From Cellvibrio sp. (GTDB lineage: Bacteria; Pseudomonadota; Gammaproteobacteria; Pseudomonadales; Cellvibrionaceae), in the NCBI GenBank assembly GCA_016712405.1, contig JADJRD010000003.1, positions 760,385 through 824,384 of the forward strand: DNA of 64,000 nt. The letters run 5' to 3'. Positions 44,695-54,612 of the stretch are shown here, in pieces. Positions within the stretch are counted from its first letter, which is position 1, and every line of letters starts with the position of its first letter. The notes beneath the pieces were generated by a model. It was not told the origin of the DNA. It saw only the letters and a program-made list of their open reading frames with translations, and ran no database searches. A program made the position numbers and the translations under genes.

Positions 44695-46140
44695 ATGTTA
44701 AGACGTACCAAAATCGTCAGTACTTTAGGTCCCGCTTCGGAATCGCCAGAAGTATTGGAGCGTTTAATTCTCGCAGGCGTGAATGTTGTTCGTTTGAATT
44801 TTTCTCACGGTTCACCGGAAGATCACAAGCAACGCGCAGAAACAGTCAGAAAAATTGCAGCAAAACATAATCGTTATGTTGCTGTTCTGGGTGATTTGCA
44901 AGGTCCGAAAATTCGCGTTGCCCGTTTTAAAGATGGCAAGATTCAACTAAAAATCGGTGATAAATTTGTGTTGGATGCCTCTTTGCCTCGCGATGTCGGT
45001 ACCCAAGATGAAGTGGGTATTGATTACAAAGAATTGCCGAATGATTGCAAACCTGGCGACGTGTTGTTGCTCGATGATGGTCGTGTTGTATTGCAAGTCG
45101 ATAAAGTCGAAGGCACTCGTATTTTTACTACAGTAAAAGTCGGTGGCCCTTTATCCAACAACAAAGGAATCAATCGTCAAGGTGGTGGATTAACAGCACC
45201 GGCGCTGACTGAAAAAGATTTGGCTGATATTAAAACCGCAGCAGAAATTGATGTGGATTATTTGGCAGTATCTTTTCCTCGCTCAGCAGAAGATATGAAT
45301 TATGCGCGTAAATTAATGCTGGAAGCCGGTGGTCGCGCTGGATTGGTTTCCAAAGTTGAGCGTGCAGAAGCGGTTGCTGACGATGAAACGTTGGACGATA
45401 TTATTCGTGCAAGCGATGCTGTCATGGTTGCGCGTGGTGATTTGGGGGTTGAAATTGGTGATGCAGCTTTAATCGGTGTACAAAAACGTATTATTGAGCG
45501 TTCGCGTGCATTGAATAAAGTGGTCATTACTGCCACTCAAATGATGGAGTCGATGATCAACAGTCCGTTGCCCACTCGTGCAGAAGTATTCGATGTGGCT
45601 AACGCTGTATTGGATGGTACAGATGCGGTCATGTTGTCAGCAGAAACGGCAGCGGGTAGTTATCCTGTTGAAACAGTTGAAGCCATGGTGCGTATTATTT
45701 TGGGTGCAGAGAAACATCCAACTGCCAGCTTTGATAAATACAGAATTGATGAAGCTTTTAATTCGATTGATGAATCAATTGCTCTGGCTGCCATGTTTAC
45801 AGCAAATCATTTAGCGGGTGTAAAAGCAATTATCGCGTTTACTGAATCAGGTAGCACAACACGATTGATGTCGCGTGTGGGTTCACAGTTACCGATTTTT
45901 GCTTTCTCTCGTCATGTGCCAACCCAGCGAAAAGTTGCGCTTTATCGTGGAGTTCATCCAGTTGCATTTGATACAGAAAGTGTTCCCAGTACTGCTGATC
46001 AATTGCGAGCAATTGATTTGTTGAAACAAAAAGGTGTAGTGGTAGATGGTGATCGTGTGATTATCTCCAATGGTGATACCACTGAACTAGGTGGAACCAA
46101 TACCATGAAGATTTTACGTGTCGGCGATAAAATAGCCTGA
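44695..46140 (+). CDS. pyk: pyruvate kinase
   Basis: Pyruvate kinase makes pyruvate and ATP from phosphoenolpyruvate. The 481-residue protein has MLRRTKIVSTLGPASESPEV, VVRLNFSHGSPEDHKQRAET, LVSKVERAEAV, the metal-site segment DAVMVARGDLGVEIGDAALI, and VVITATQMMESMINSPLPTR with the catalytic region. The C-terminal regulatory domain ends LGGTNTMKILRVGDKIA. It is the last gene of the glycolytic run and is followed by a strong terminator. Confidence 0.97.
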   Translation: MLRRTKIVSTLGPASESPEVLERLILAGVNVVRLNFSHGSPEDHKQRAETVRKIAAKHNRYVAVLGDLQGPKIRVARFKDGKIQLKIGDKFVLDASLPRDVGTQDEVGIDYKELPNDCKPGDVLLLDDGRVVLQVDKVEGTRIFTTVKVGGPLSNNKGINRQGGGLTAPALTEKDLADIKTAAEIDVDYLAVSFPRSAEDMNYARKLMLEAGGRAGLVSKVERAEAVADDETLDDIIRASDAVMVARGDLGVEIGDAALIGVQKRIIERSRALNKVVITATQMMESMINSPLPTRAEVFDVANAVLDGTDAVMLSAETAAGSYPVETVEAMVRIILGAEKHPTASFDKYRIDEAFNSIDESIALAAMFTANHLAGVKAIIAFTESGSTTRLMSRVGSQLPIFAFSRHVPTQRKVALYRGVHPVAFDTESVPSTADQLRAIDLLKQKGVVVDGDRVIISNGDTTELGGTNTMKILRVGDKIA

Positions 46141-46156
46141 TGCGAGTAAGTGATTT

Positions 46157-46183
46157 AACGGCAGCTTAGGCTGCCGTTTTTAT
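46157..46183 (+). terminator. terminator after pyk
   Basis: AACGGCAGC-TTAG-GCTGCCGTT followed by TTTATTTT, 17 bases past the stop codon, is a classic factor-independent terminator. Confidence 0.9.
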
Positions 46184-46209
46184 TTTGATGACGAAAATTG
46201 AGTGAATAA

Positions 46210-47022
46210 ATGTTGAAAGTAAAACTTTTAGGGTTAATTTTTTTCTGTTTGATAAATTCAAACGCTATTTTTGCTTTAACTATTAAAGGTGATTTTCTGC
46301 AGGGCGCCGTTATTAGAGGCTCTGTCGAGCCTGGTGAAAAAATTCAATTTAACCAGCGTTGGTTGAGTTTGAGTGAGCAAGGTGAATTTGTTTTTGGAAT
46401 TGGCCGCGATGCGCCTGCTAATTTGACTTTGGTTGTTTATAAAAATAATCAACAGAAACAACATCAGTTCGCTGTCAAAAAAAGACAATACAATATTCAG
46501 CGCGTCAATGGTGTTCCGCAAGCGACAGTGGAACCCTCAAAAGCACAACAAGAAAGAATTGCACGCGAAGCTGCATTGGTTGGAAAAGCGCGTAAAGAGG
46601 ATTTGGGTTTATCAAATTTTATGGAAGATTTTAAATGGCCAGTGGTGGGTCCCATTAGCGGTGTTTATGGCAGTCAACGGATTTACAACAAAATTCCTGG
46701 CAATCCACATTATGGTGTTGATATTGCCATGCCAGTCGGCACTCCGGTTTATGCGCCCGCAGGTGGAAAAGTTACGCTAGTGCACAGTGATATGTTTTTG
46801 TCGGGTGGCACTTTGATTCTTGATCATGGGCAAGGATTATCCTCGACGTTTATTCATCTGAGCAAAATTCTGGTGAAAGAGGGTGATCTAATCGCGCAGG
46901 GCGAAAAAATTGCGCTGGTCGGTAAAACCGGTCGTGCATCAGGCCCGCATTTGCACTGGGCGATGAACTGGTTTTCGGAACGTGTTGATCCGCAATTGTT
47001 AGTGGGGAATATGCCTAAATAA
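46210..47022 (+). CDS. M23-family murein endopeptidase, exported
   Basis: A 270-residue predicted periplasmic or outer-face peptidase. Residues 1-22 form a signal peptide (MLKVKLLGLIFFCLINSNAI, cut after IFA). The middle (about 95-130) is basic and helical. The C-terminal LytM-type domain shows GNPHYGVDIAMPVGTPVYAP with metal-binding His and Asp, and ASGPHLHWAMNWFSERVDP with the final HXH metal site. All zinc ligands are present, so it should cleave peptidoglycan cross-links. Neighbours give no special role. Confidence 0.9.
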   Translation: MLKVKLLGLIFFCLINSNAIFALTIKGDFLQGAVIRGSVEPGEKIQFNQRWLSLSEQGEFVFGIGRDAPANLTLVVYKNNQQKQHQFAVKKRQYNIQRVNGVPQATVEPSKAQQERIAREAALVGKARKEDLGLSNFMEDFKWPVVGPISGVYGSQRIYNKIPGNPHYGVDIAMPVGTPVYAPAGGKVTLVHSDMFLSGGTLILDHGQGLSSTFIHLSKILVKEGDLIAQGEKIALVGKTGRASGPHLHWAMNWFSERVDPQLLVGNMPK

Positions 47023-47185
47023 CGAACACCAAGAACCATTTAACTATCGAAGAGCTGGACCGGGGATATCTGATCTGAGTTTGTTTCTCAGGTCATTCAA
47101 AAATCTGATTTTTATTGGCGTAGAGACAGACTTGCGGGCCTCAGTGTAAACTAGCGCCCTCATTTATTCCGGTAGGCGTCGTGCG

Positions 47186-47383
47186 ATGATCGATAAAAAA
47201 TTGCTCAGTATTCTTGTTTGTCCTGTCAGTAAAGGTGATTTGGAATACAAAGCGGATAAGCAAGAGCTTTGGTGTCGGGCCAGTGGTTTGGCGTATCCTA
47301 TTCGCGATGATATTCCGGTGATGCTGGAGTCAGAGGCCAGAGCCCTGACCCAGGAAGAAATCGAACAAATGTCTGCTGCCTAA
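47186..47383 (+). CDS. Trm112 family protein (YcaR-like)
   Basis: A 65-residue member of the Trm112/YcaR family: MIDKKLLSILVCPVSKGDLE, GLAYPIRDDIPVMLESEARA. Eukaryotic relatives activate methyltransferases; the bacterial role is not established. The zinc-cysteine pair is partly kept (one Cys in VCPV, another in LWCRASG). The ATG at 47186 is preceded by weak spacing. It is followed 29 bases later by alaS. Confidence 0.88.
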   Translation: MIDKKLLSILVCPVSKGDLEYKADKQELWCRASGLAYPIRDDIPVMLESEARALTQEEIEQMSAA

Positions 47384-47412
47384 AAATCCTTTTTGAATTG
47401 AGTCCAATCCCT

Positions 47413-50040
47413 ATGAAAAGCGCTGAAATTCGCAACGCCTTTTTGAGCTATTTTGAATCCAAGGGTCATACGATTATTGCCAGCAGTTCACTGGTCCCGG
47501 GTGATGACCCCACTTTGTTATTTACCAATGCCGGTATGAATCAGTTTAAGGATGTTTTTCTTGGTAAAGATGTCCGCAGTTACAAACGCGCCACCACTTC
47601 ACAAAAATGTGTACGCGCCGGTGGCAAACACAACGATTTGGAGAATGTCGGTTACACAGCACGCCACCATACCTTTTTTGAAATGCTGGGTAATTTCAGT
47701 TTTGGTGATTATTTCAAGCGTGATGCCATCACATTTGCCTGGGAATTTTTGACGTCGAAAGATTGGCTCAAAATACCCGCTGAAAAACTTTGGGTGACTG
47801 TGTACGCCACGGATGATGAAGCATTCGATATTTGGAATAAAGAAGTGGGCGTGCCTGCTGATCGAATTATTCGTATAGGTGACAACAAAGGTGCGCCTTA
47901 TGCATCCGATAACTTCTGGGCGATGGGCGATACAGGCCCTTGTGGCCCTTGTACTGAAATTTTCTATGATCACGGTGCCGATATTTGGGGCGGTCCACCG
48001 GGTTCCCCGGAAGAAGATGGTGACCGTTATATCGAAATCTGGAACAACGTATTTATGCAATTCAATCGCACGGCGGACGGTGTTTTACATCCATTGCCTG
48101 CACCCTCTGTCGATACAGGCATGGGGTTGGAACGCATCTCAGCGGTAATGCAACATGTCCATTCCAACTATGAAATTGATTTGTTCCAGCATTTGTTAAA
48201 AGCCGCGGCTGATGCAACTGGCAATCAAGATCTGGAAAATAAATCCCTGCGTGTGATTGCTGACCATATCCGTTCTTGTTCATTTTTAATTAGCGATGGT
48301 GTGATGCCATCCAACGAAGGTCGTGGTTATGTGTTGCGTCGGATTATTCGCCGCGCGATTCGCCACGGAAATCAGCTGGGACAAAAACAACCTTTCTTCC
48401 ATAAAATTGTAAAAGCACTGGCTGAAGTGATGGGTGATGCTTATCCGGAATTAATTAAAAGTCAGGCGCAAATTGAACGTGTTTTATTGCAGGAAGAAGA
48501 GCAATTCGAAAAAACTCTGGATAAAGGTATAGCTGTTCTTGAAGATGCATTAACCAAAGTATCCGGTAATGAAATTCCTGGAAAATTGGTTTTCACTTTA
48601 TATGACACTTATGGTTTTCCTGTTGATTTAACCAACGATATTGCACGTGAGCGCGGCATGACGATTGACCTTGCTGGCTATGAAGTTGCAATGGGTGAGC
48701 AACGTGCGCGTGCGCGTGCAGCGGGTAAATTTAAAGTGGATTACACCGCTGCAGGTTTGGATTTACCTGCAACAGAATTTTTGGGATATGCCGACCTGAA
48801 TAATAAAGGCAAAGTCGTTGTATTGATTAAAGACGGCAAAAAAGTTGACCGACTTGAAGCGGGTGATGAAGGCGCTGTGGTGCTTGATAAAACACCTTTC
48901 TACGCAGAATCTGGTGGCCAGGCGGGTGATTGTGGTTATCTGGAATTGGGCAGCAATCGTCTTGAAGTGGGTGATTGCCAGAAGCAAGGATCTAGTCATC
49001 TTCACATAGTTAAAGTGCTTGAAGGTGCTGTTTCGGTGGGCGATTTATTTACCGCTCGCGTTGATGCCAATGTGCGTCAGGCAACCGCGTTGAATCACTC
49101 GGCAACACATCTAATGCATGCGGCTTTGCGTAAAACTTTGGGCGAACACGTCACACAAAAAGGTTCGCTGGTAGATTCAGAGCGTTTGCGTTTTGATTTT
49201 TCACATTTTGAAGCGGTGACTGCTGATCAATTAAAAACCATTGAGAATTTGGTCAATCAACAAATTCAAGCCAACTCGGCGGTTGAAACAGATTTGTGTG
49301 ATATGAACCAGGCTAAATCCAAGGGTGCAATGGCGCTATTTGGTGAAAAATATGGCGATACCGTTCGTGTCTTGACTATGGGCGAAGGTTTTTCGGTAGA
49401 GCTTTGCGGTGGTACCCACGTTAAGCGCACGGGTGATATTGCGCTCTTCCGGATTGTATCTGAGTCGGGTGTTGCAGCGGGCGTTCGTCGCATAGAGGCC
49501 ATTACCGGGCAGCAGGCGTTGGCCCGTTTTGATTTGGTGGAATCTTTGGTGGATGCTGCTGGATTTGCATTAAAAGCCAATCGCGATAATTTACTCGAAA
49601 AATTGGAAGCGCTGGTTGCACAAAATCGTAAATTGGAAAAAGATTTGGCCAGTTTAAAAACCAAACTGGCTACATCAACCGGCGGTGATTTGTTATCACA
49701 AGCAAAAGATTTAGGTATTGGAAAATTATTGGTATTGAATCTTGAGGGAGCTGACGCCAAATCCTTGCGCGATATTGCCGATCAATACAAACAAAAGTTG
49801 GGGTCAGCAATTGTGTTGTTATCAACAGTAGAAGACGGAAAAGTCTCCTTGGTTGCCAGTGTCACACAAGATCTAACGGGAAAAATTAAAGCAGGTGATT
49901 TGGTGGGCTATGTCGCTCAACAAATCGGTGGAAAAGGTGGCGGACGTCCAGATATGGCTCAGGGCGGTGGAACCGAAGTAGGGCGGTTAGATGCAGCCTT
50001 GGCTTCTGTTTCATCATGGATTAATTCACATATGGGTTAA
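47413..50040 (+). CDS. alaS: alanyl-tRNA synthetase
   Basis: AlaS charges tRNA-Ala and edits mischarged Ser and Gly. Starting at the ATG at 47413 (MKSAEIRNAFLSYFESKGHT) gives 875 residues; a TTG five codons upstream is less likely. The class II core shows KCVRAGGKHNDLENVGYTAR and HHTFFEMLGNFSFGDYFKRD. The editing domain has NHSATHLMHAALRKTLGEHV and the zinc-binding CGGTHVKRTGDIALF. The C-terminal domain ends GGGRPDMAQGGGTEVGRLDA. It is complete, and lysC follows 144 bases downstream, the usual alaS-lysC-csrA order of pseudomonads. Confidence 0.98.
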   Translation: MKSAEIRNAFLSYFESKGHTIIASSSLVPGDDPTLLFTNAGMNQFKDVFLGKDVRSYKRATTSQKCVRAGGKHNDLENVGYTARHHTFFEMLGNFSFGDYFKRDAITFAWEFLTSKDWLKIPAEKLWVTVYATDDEAFDIWNKEVGVPADRIIRIGDNKGAPYASDNFWAMGDTGPCGPCTEIFYDHGADIWGGPPGSPEEDGDRYIEIWNNVFMQFNRTADGVLHPLPAPSVDTGMGLERISAVMQHVHSNYEIDLFQHLLKAAADATGNQDLENKSLRVIADHIRSCSFLISDGVMPSNEGRGYVLRRIIRRAIRHGNQLGQKQPFFHKIVKALAEVMGDAYPELIKSQAQIERVLLQEEEQFEKTLDKGIAVLEDALTKVSGNEIPGKLVFTLYDTYGFPVDLTNDIARERGMTIDLAGYEVAMGEQRARARAAGKFKVDYTAAGLDLPATEFLGYADLNNKGKVVVLIKDGKKVDRLEAGDEGAVVLDKTPFYAESGGQAGDCGYLELGSNRLEVGDCQKQGSSHLHIVKVLEGAVSVGDLFTARVDANVRQATALNHSATHLMHAALRKTLGEHVTQKGSLVDSERLRFDFSHFEAVTADQLKTIENLVNQQIQANSAVETDLCDMNQAKSKGAMALFGEKYGDTVRVLTMGEGFSVELCGGTHVKRTGDIALFRIVSESGVAAGVRRIEAITGQQALARFDLVESLVDAAGFALKANRDNLLEKLEALVAQNRKLEKDLASLKTKLATSTGGDLLSQAKDLGIGKLLVLNLEGADAKSLRDIADQYKQKLGSAIVLLSTVEDGKVSLVASVTQDLTGKIKAGDLVGYVAQQIGGKGGGRPDMAQGGGTEVGRLDAALASVSSWINSHMG

Positions 50041-50184
50041 TTGCTGAGCAGATAGCCTTCTTTATGTTGATTAATATGAATATTTAATTGGGATTTAGGT
50101 TAACTTTTTTCGCAATCTGGTGTTTAATTGCCGCCTTTTTGTGATCTGGTTAATATCCTTCAATGGCTTAAAGGTTGGGCTTGA

Positions 50185-51432
50185 ATGAGTTTGATAGTAC
50201 AAAAATACGGTGGTACCTCGGTAGGTTCGGTTGAGCGAATTCAACAGGTCGCCGAGAAAGTGGCCGGCTTTCGTGCCCAAGGCCATGACATAGTTGTCGT
50301 AGTTTCTGCCATGAGTGGCGAAACTAATCGCTTGATTGCCTTGGCGAAAGATATTCAGGAGACGCCTGATCCGCGTGAGCTGGATGTATTGGTATCTACT
50401 GGTGAACAAGTCACTATCGCACTTTTGTGTATGGCATTAAAACAGCGTGGTCTTGATGCTCGTTCTTACACGGGTGGGCAAGTTCGCATTTTGACTGACA
50501 GCGCTTTTACCAAGGCGCGAATCCAGTCAATCGATGAAGCTAATATCCGTGCTGATTTGAAAGCAGGTCGTGTCGTCGTTGTGGCTGGGTTCCAAGGTGT
50601 AGATGATCAAGGCAATATCACGACTTTAGGTCGTGGTGGTTCAGATACTACGGGTGTTGCTTTGGCTGCTGCCTTGACTGCGGATGAGTGCCAAATCTAT
50701 ACCGATGTGGATGGTGTTTACACTACTGACCCGCGAATCTGCGATCGCGCCAAACGTCTTGATAAAATTACCTTTGAAGAAATGCTGGAAATGGCCAGTC
50801 AAGGCTCCAAAGTATTGCAAATCCGTTCTGTCGAATTTGCGGGAAAATACAAAGTGCCCCTGCGTGTATTGCATAGCTTTAAAGAAGGCCCCGGAACTTT
50901 AATTACCCTCGATGAGGAAAGCTCGACTATGGAACAACCCATTGTTTCTGGCATAGCGTTTAACCGCGATGAAGCCAAAATCACTTTAGCCGGAATCCCG
51001 GATACCCCTGGCGTTGCTGCCCGTATATTGGCTCCTGTTGGCGAAGCCAATATTGAAGTGGATGTGATAGTGCAAAATGTGTCCGCAGATGGCACCACGG
51101 ATCTAACATTTACTGTTCATAAAAATGATATGAATAAGGCCGTCAGTGTGTTACAAAACGTGGCCAAAGATATAGGCGCACGAGAAGTGCGCAGCGACGA
51201 CAAAGTTGCAAAGGTTTCGATTGTGGGTGTTGGTATGCGTTCCCATGCTGGTGTGGCTTCACGCATGTTTACAGCATTGGCTGCCGACAACATCAACATC
51301 CAAATGATAACCACCTCTGAAATCAAAATTTCGGTGATTATCGACGAGCGTTACTTGGAGCTGGCTGTGAGAAGTCTTCACACCGCTTTTGGATTGGATG
51401 CCGAACCGTCAGAAAGCAGAGTGAGGGGCTAG
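50185..51432 (+). CDS. lysC: aspartate kinase
   Basis: LysC phosphorylates aspartate at the start of lysine, threonine and methionine synthesis. The 415-residue protein starts MSLIVQKYGGTSVGSVERIQ and shows VVVVSAMSGETNRLIALAKD, GRGGSDTTGVALAAALTADE and CQIYTDVDGVYTTDPRICDR in the kinase domain. Two ACT domains (about 265-330 and 345-410; SIVGVGMRSHAGVASRMFTA) suggest feedback by lysine or threonine. It lies upstream of csrA, its common partner in this group. Confidence 0.97.
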   Translation: MSLIVQKYGGTSVGSVERIQQVAEKVAGFRAQGHDIVVVVSAMSGETNRLIALAKDIQETPDPRELDVLVSTGEQVTIALLCMALKQRGLDARSYTGGQVRILTDSAFTKARIQSIDEANIRADLKAGRVVVVAGFQGVDDQGNITTLGRGGSDTTGVALAAALTADECQIYTDVDGVYTTDPRICDRAKRLDKITFEEMLEMASQGSKVLQIRSVEFAGKYKVPLRVLHSFKEGPGTLITLDEESSTMEQPIVSGIAFNRDEAKITLAGIPDTPGVAARILAPVGEANIEVDVIVQNVSADGTTDLTFTVHKNDMNKAVSVLQNVAKDIGAREVRSDDKVAKVSIVGVGMRSHAGVASRMFTALAADNINIQMITTSEIKISVIIDERYLELAVRSLHTAFGLDAEPSESRVRG

Positions 51433-51645
51433 GCTGTAGTATCTGGGTTGAGTGAAGGCAATTGGCTGGCGACAGCCGTAACAATAACCACAAAGTGTTT
51501 GTTTTTTGCTTCCCTTTCGTAAAAAGTAGTCAATACTTGGTTTCAGGCAATCAGTTGTCAGAGCCACGACAGGGGTTAATAAGGGTCGATGGTGGCAATG
51601 GGTGTCTAAGTTGTACTCTTACAGGATGAGTGAAGGAGATTAAAA

Positions 51646-51837
51646 ATGTTGATATTAACTCGCCGCATAGGTGAATCTTTAATGATCGGTGATGAAGTCA
51701 CTGTCACAGTGTTAGGTGTTAAGGGCAATCAAGTTCGTATTGGTGTCAATGCGCCGAAAGATGTTGCAGTACATCGCGAAGAAATTTATCAGCGTATTCA
51801 GCGCGAAAAGAATGGTCAGGATCCACAAGAAAGCTAA
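51646..51837 (+). CDS. csrA: carbon storage regulator CsrA
   Basis: CsrA (RsmA) is a dimeric RNA-binding protein that blocks or stabilises target mRNAs, controlling carbon use, motility and biofilm. The 63-residue protein starts MLILTRRIGESLMIGDEVTV and has VRIGVNAPKDVAVHREEIYQ with the RNA-contact Arg. AAGGAGAT stands 6-7 bases before the ATG. The 213-base upstream region contains GGAT and GGA triplets near the start, so self-regulation is possible, but no structure was worked out. Confidence 0.97.
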   Translation: MLILTRRIGESLMIGDEVTVTVLGVKGNQVRIGVNAPKDVAVHREEIYQRIQREKNGQDPQES

Positions 51838-51862
51838 TTGATTGTTTATTTCTGATCTATTG

Positions 51863-51898
51863 CGCGGCGGTTAGAGAAATCAACCGCCGCGTTGTCTT
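51863..51898 (+). terminator. terminator after csrA
   Basis: CGCGGCGGTT and AACCGCCGCG form a 10-base stem around AGAGAAATC, followed by TTGTCTTT, 25 bases past the csrA stop. Confidence 0.82.
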
Positions 51899-52063
51899 TG
51901 TGGAGTCGAAAAGTTGTTTTTTCTAATTCCTTAGGAATTTTCTTCCGTAAAATTATCTGTAGATGTTTGTAAATTAAACAGTTTTTGGGTGCTCATCTTT
52001 TATTGATTTAGCTTGCATCGACTTTGATTTTTAAATAATTGTGGTATGATGCGCGCCTCAAAC

Positions 52064-52154
52064 GGAGAGGTGGCCGAGAGGTCGAAGGCGCTCCCCTGCT
52101 AAGGGAGTATACCTCATAAGGGTATCGGGGGTTCGAATCCCCCCTTCTCCGCCA
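52064..52154 (+). tRNA. tRNA-Ser(GCU)
   Basis: A 91-base tRNA gene with acceptor GGAGAGG pairing CTTCTCC, D-loop GGCCGAGAGGTCGAAGG, anticodon stem CCCCTGCTAAGGG with anticodon GCT, a long variable arm (TATACCTCATAAGGGTATC) and T-loop GGTTCGAATCC, then encoded CCA. The long variable arm and GCT anticodon make it a serine tRNA for AGC/AGU. It lies at the left edge of the IS66-integron region. Confidence 0.97.
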
Positions 52155-52363
52155 AATCTTTCTTCAGATGCATTCATTTTCCTTCGTATTCCTTCGCCAA
52201 AGCCCTGAGAAATCAAGGTTCTGATGTTCAAATCACTTCGTTTGATTTCGTTTTTAACCGGAAGCAACCGGATAGATTTGTTGTAAGCGCCAAAACAACC
52301 CCACCTAACACCCAAACCTAAAACCGATTAACCTCAAGCCTCCAAAACAATCCAGGAGGCATT

Positions 52364-52657
52364 ATGATTCGACGCAGCAAAGAACAATGGCTATCACTCT
52401 TTCAGCAACATGCGGACAGCGGTTTAACCGCCGCTGCATTTTGCAAACAGCATGATCTTGATCAAGCCTATTTCAGTTTGCGCAGAACGCAATTGTGTAA
52501 CACCGACGAAGCGGCATTCATACCAGTTGCTCGCATGAAGCAACATGCCACTACAACAAGCTACAGGCTAGAGTGCCGTTTGGAATCTTGTTCATTGCAA
52601 TTCGAAAGCTTGCCTGATGTGATTTGGTTGTCGCAACTGATTAAAGCACTGTCATGA
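52364..52657 (+). CDS. tnpA: IS66 accessory protein TnpA
   Basis: A 97-residue helix-turn-helix protein: MIRRSKEQWLSLFQQHADSG, then LTAAAFCKQHDLDQAYFSLR, the DNA-binding start of IS66 TnpA proteins. It is needed with TnpB and TnpC for transposition in studied elements. Frame intact; AGGAGG lies 6 bases before the ATG. Its stop overlaps the tnpB start (ATGA). Confidence 0.85.
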   Translation: MIRRSKEQWLSLFQQHADSGLTAAAFCKQHDLDQAYFSLRRTQLCNTDEAAFIPVARMKQHATTTSYRLECRLESCSLQFESLPDVIWLSQLIKALS

Positions 52658-53003
52658 TTCGCCGGGAATCAGTTACGATTTATGTGCACCGCGACCCTGT
52701 GGATTTCCGGCAGTCGATTAATGGGTTAAGTATTCGCGTGAGCGACGTGATGGAGCTGGATGTATTTTCCGGTGCACTGTTTGTGTTTGGCAATCGCTCG
52801 CGTAACAAAATCAAAATTCTTTACTGGGACAAAACCGGGTTTTGTTTGTGGTATAAACGCTTGAGAGGAACAGGTTCAAATGGCCGCGCAAGGGTGATTC
52901 TGCTTTGTTATTAACCGATGAGCAGTTTGATTGGTTGTTGCGTGGATTGGATATTGCGAAGTTAACGCCTCACACTGAATCTGTATTTACGGATTTGTTT
53001 TAA
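52654..53003 (+). pseudogene. tnpB: IS66 TnpB (Orf2), one frameshift
   Basis: Begins MIRRESVTIYVHRDPVDFRQ with SINGLSIRV and NKIKILYWDKTGFCLWYKRL, clear TnpB. At about 52865 the frame breaks (RLRGTGSNGR) and continues in another frame as RNRFKWPRKGDSALLLTDEQ to SVFTDLF. One missing G (TTGAG for TTGGAG) explains it. Confidence 0.85.
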
Positions 53004-53068
53004 TATAATTATTGTTATTAAAGCAATATTTTCTGTTGCATGAATGGCATTTTTGGTAAAATACATTC

Positions 53069-54612
53069 ATGCAAAATACTCACGAAATCACTCAAGAAAT
53101 AGATCAACTAAAAGAAATAATTTCTGAAAAAGATAAAATTATTTCAGAAAACAATAAAGTCATCTCTGATAAAAACAACCGCATTCAACTGCTTGAAGAT
53201 TACATCCGCTCACTGAATCAAAAACAGTTTGGATCCTCCAGTGAAAAGCTGGAAGCGATTCAGGCTGACTTGTTTGTTGAGGCGGAAGAAGATGAAAGCG
53301 CTTCTTCGAATACCGAAGTTGAATCACAAGATGCCACGGTTACTGTTGCAGCGCATCAACGCAAAAAACATCGCGAATCTATTCCTGCGAATTTACCTCG
53401 CGTTGAGATTATCCATGATCTGCCTGAAGAGCAGAAAGTCTGCCCGCACGATGGTTCTGTTTTAAAACAAATCGGTTTTGAATCACACGAACAACTGGAT
53501 GTGATTCCAGCGAAGATTCAAGTGCTGCACCACAAGCGTTTAAAATACGCCTGCCCTTGCTGCGAAGGATTTTTTAATCACGGCCAGTAAGCCTGCCCAA
53601 CCTATCGACAAAAGTATCGCATCACCCGGTTTGCTCGCGAGTGTTGCTACACAAAAATATGTAGATGCTTTACCACTTTATCGACAAACCGACATCTTCA
53701 AACGTATTGGCATTGAGTTGGATCGCACCACATTAGCGAATTGGATGATTCGTTGCGGTCAGTTAGTGCAACCACTGATTAATTTGATTCACGAAAAATA
53801 TTGGATCAAAACATTCTTCACGCAGACGAGACCAGAGTGCAAGTCTTGAATGAACCTGGCCGCGCGGCTGAAACACAGAGTTTTATGTGGGTATTGCGCT
53901 GCACAATGCCAACCTGTGCTGCGGTGTTGTTTCAATACGAGCCGACACGCAGTGGAAAAGCCGCTGAAGCTTTACTGCGCGATTATCAAGGCGCACTGAT
54001 GGTCGATGGTTTTTCCGGCTACAACGGTGTGTGCGACAAAATCAACTACATCGATTAGGTTGTTGGGCACATGCACGACGCAAATTTATCGATGCGCAAA
54101 AAATGCAACCCAAAGGCAAAACCGGAAAAGCGGATCAGGCATTGGCCTACATTCAACAACTCTATCGCATTGAAAGTGATATCAAAGAAAAGACATCATC
54201 CGAAAAATTGACTGTACGACAACAACAATCCAAACCGATTATCGATAAATTAAAATCCTGGCTGGATAAAAGCATTGCCCATTCGCCGCCTGAATCGGCG
54301 ATTGGTAAAGCGTTATTTTATTTACACGAGCAATGGCCAAGATTAATTCGTTATCTCGATTCGGGGGATTATCCGATAGATAACAATGCCGCTGAAAATG
54401 CTATTAGACCTTTTGTGGTGGGTCGAAAAAATTGGTTGTTCAGTGCGAGTCAAAAAGGCGCAACCTCAAGTGCCAATTTATACAGCTTGATTGAAACTGC
54501 AAAAGCCAATGGCCTTGAACCTTATGCCTATTTGAAAAATATTTTTACGGAATTACCTAACGCAACAACTGTTGAAGAAATAGAAAATGTTTGCCGTGGA
54601 ATTGTGATCTGA
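53069..54612 (+). pseudogene. tnpC: IS66 transposase TnpC, three frameshifts
   Basis: The DDE transposase of the element, in four pieces: coiled-coil start and zinc-binding part (RLKYACPCCEGF) to about 53575; SKPAQPIDKSIASPGLLASV to about 53800; DQNILHADETRVQVLNEPGR with the first catalytic Asp, to about 54050; and GCWAHARRKFIDAQKMQPKG through IDNNAAENAIRPFVVGRKNW to 54612. The breaks at 53575, 53805 and 54055 lie in short homopolymers, each explained by one base. As read, no active transposase is made. Confidence 0.88.
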
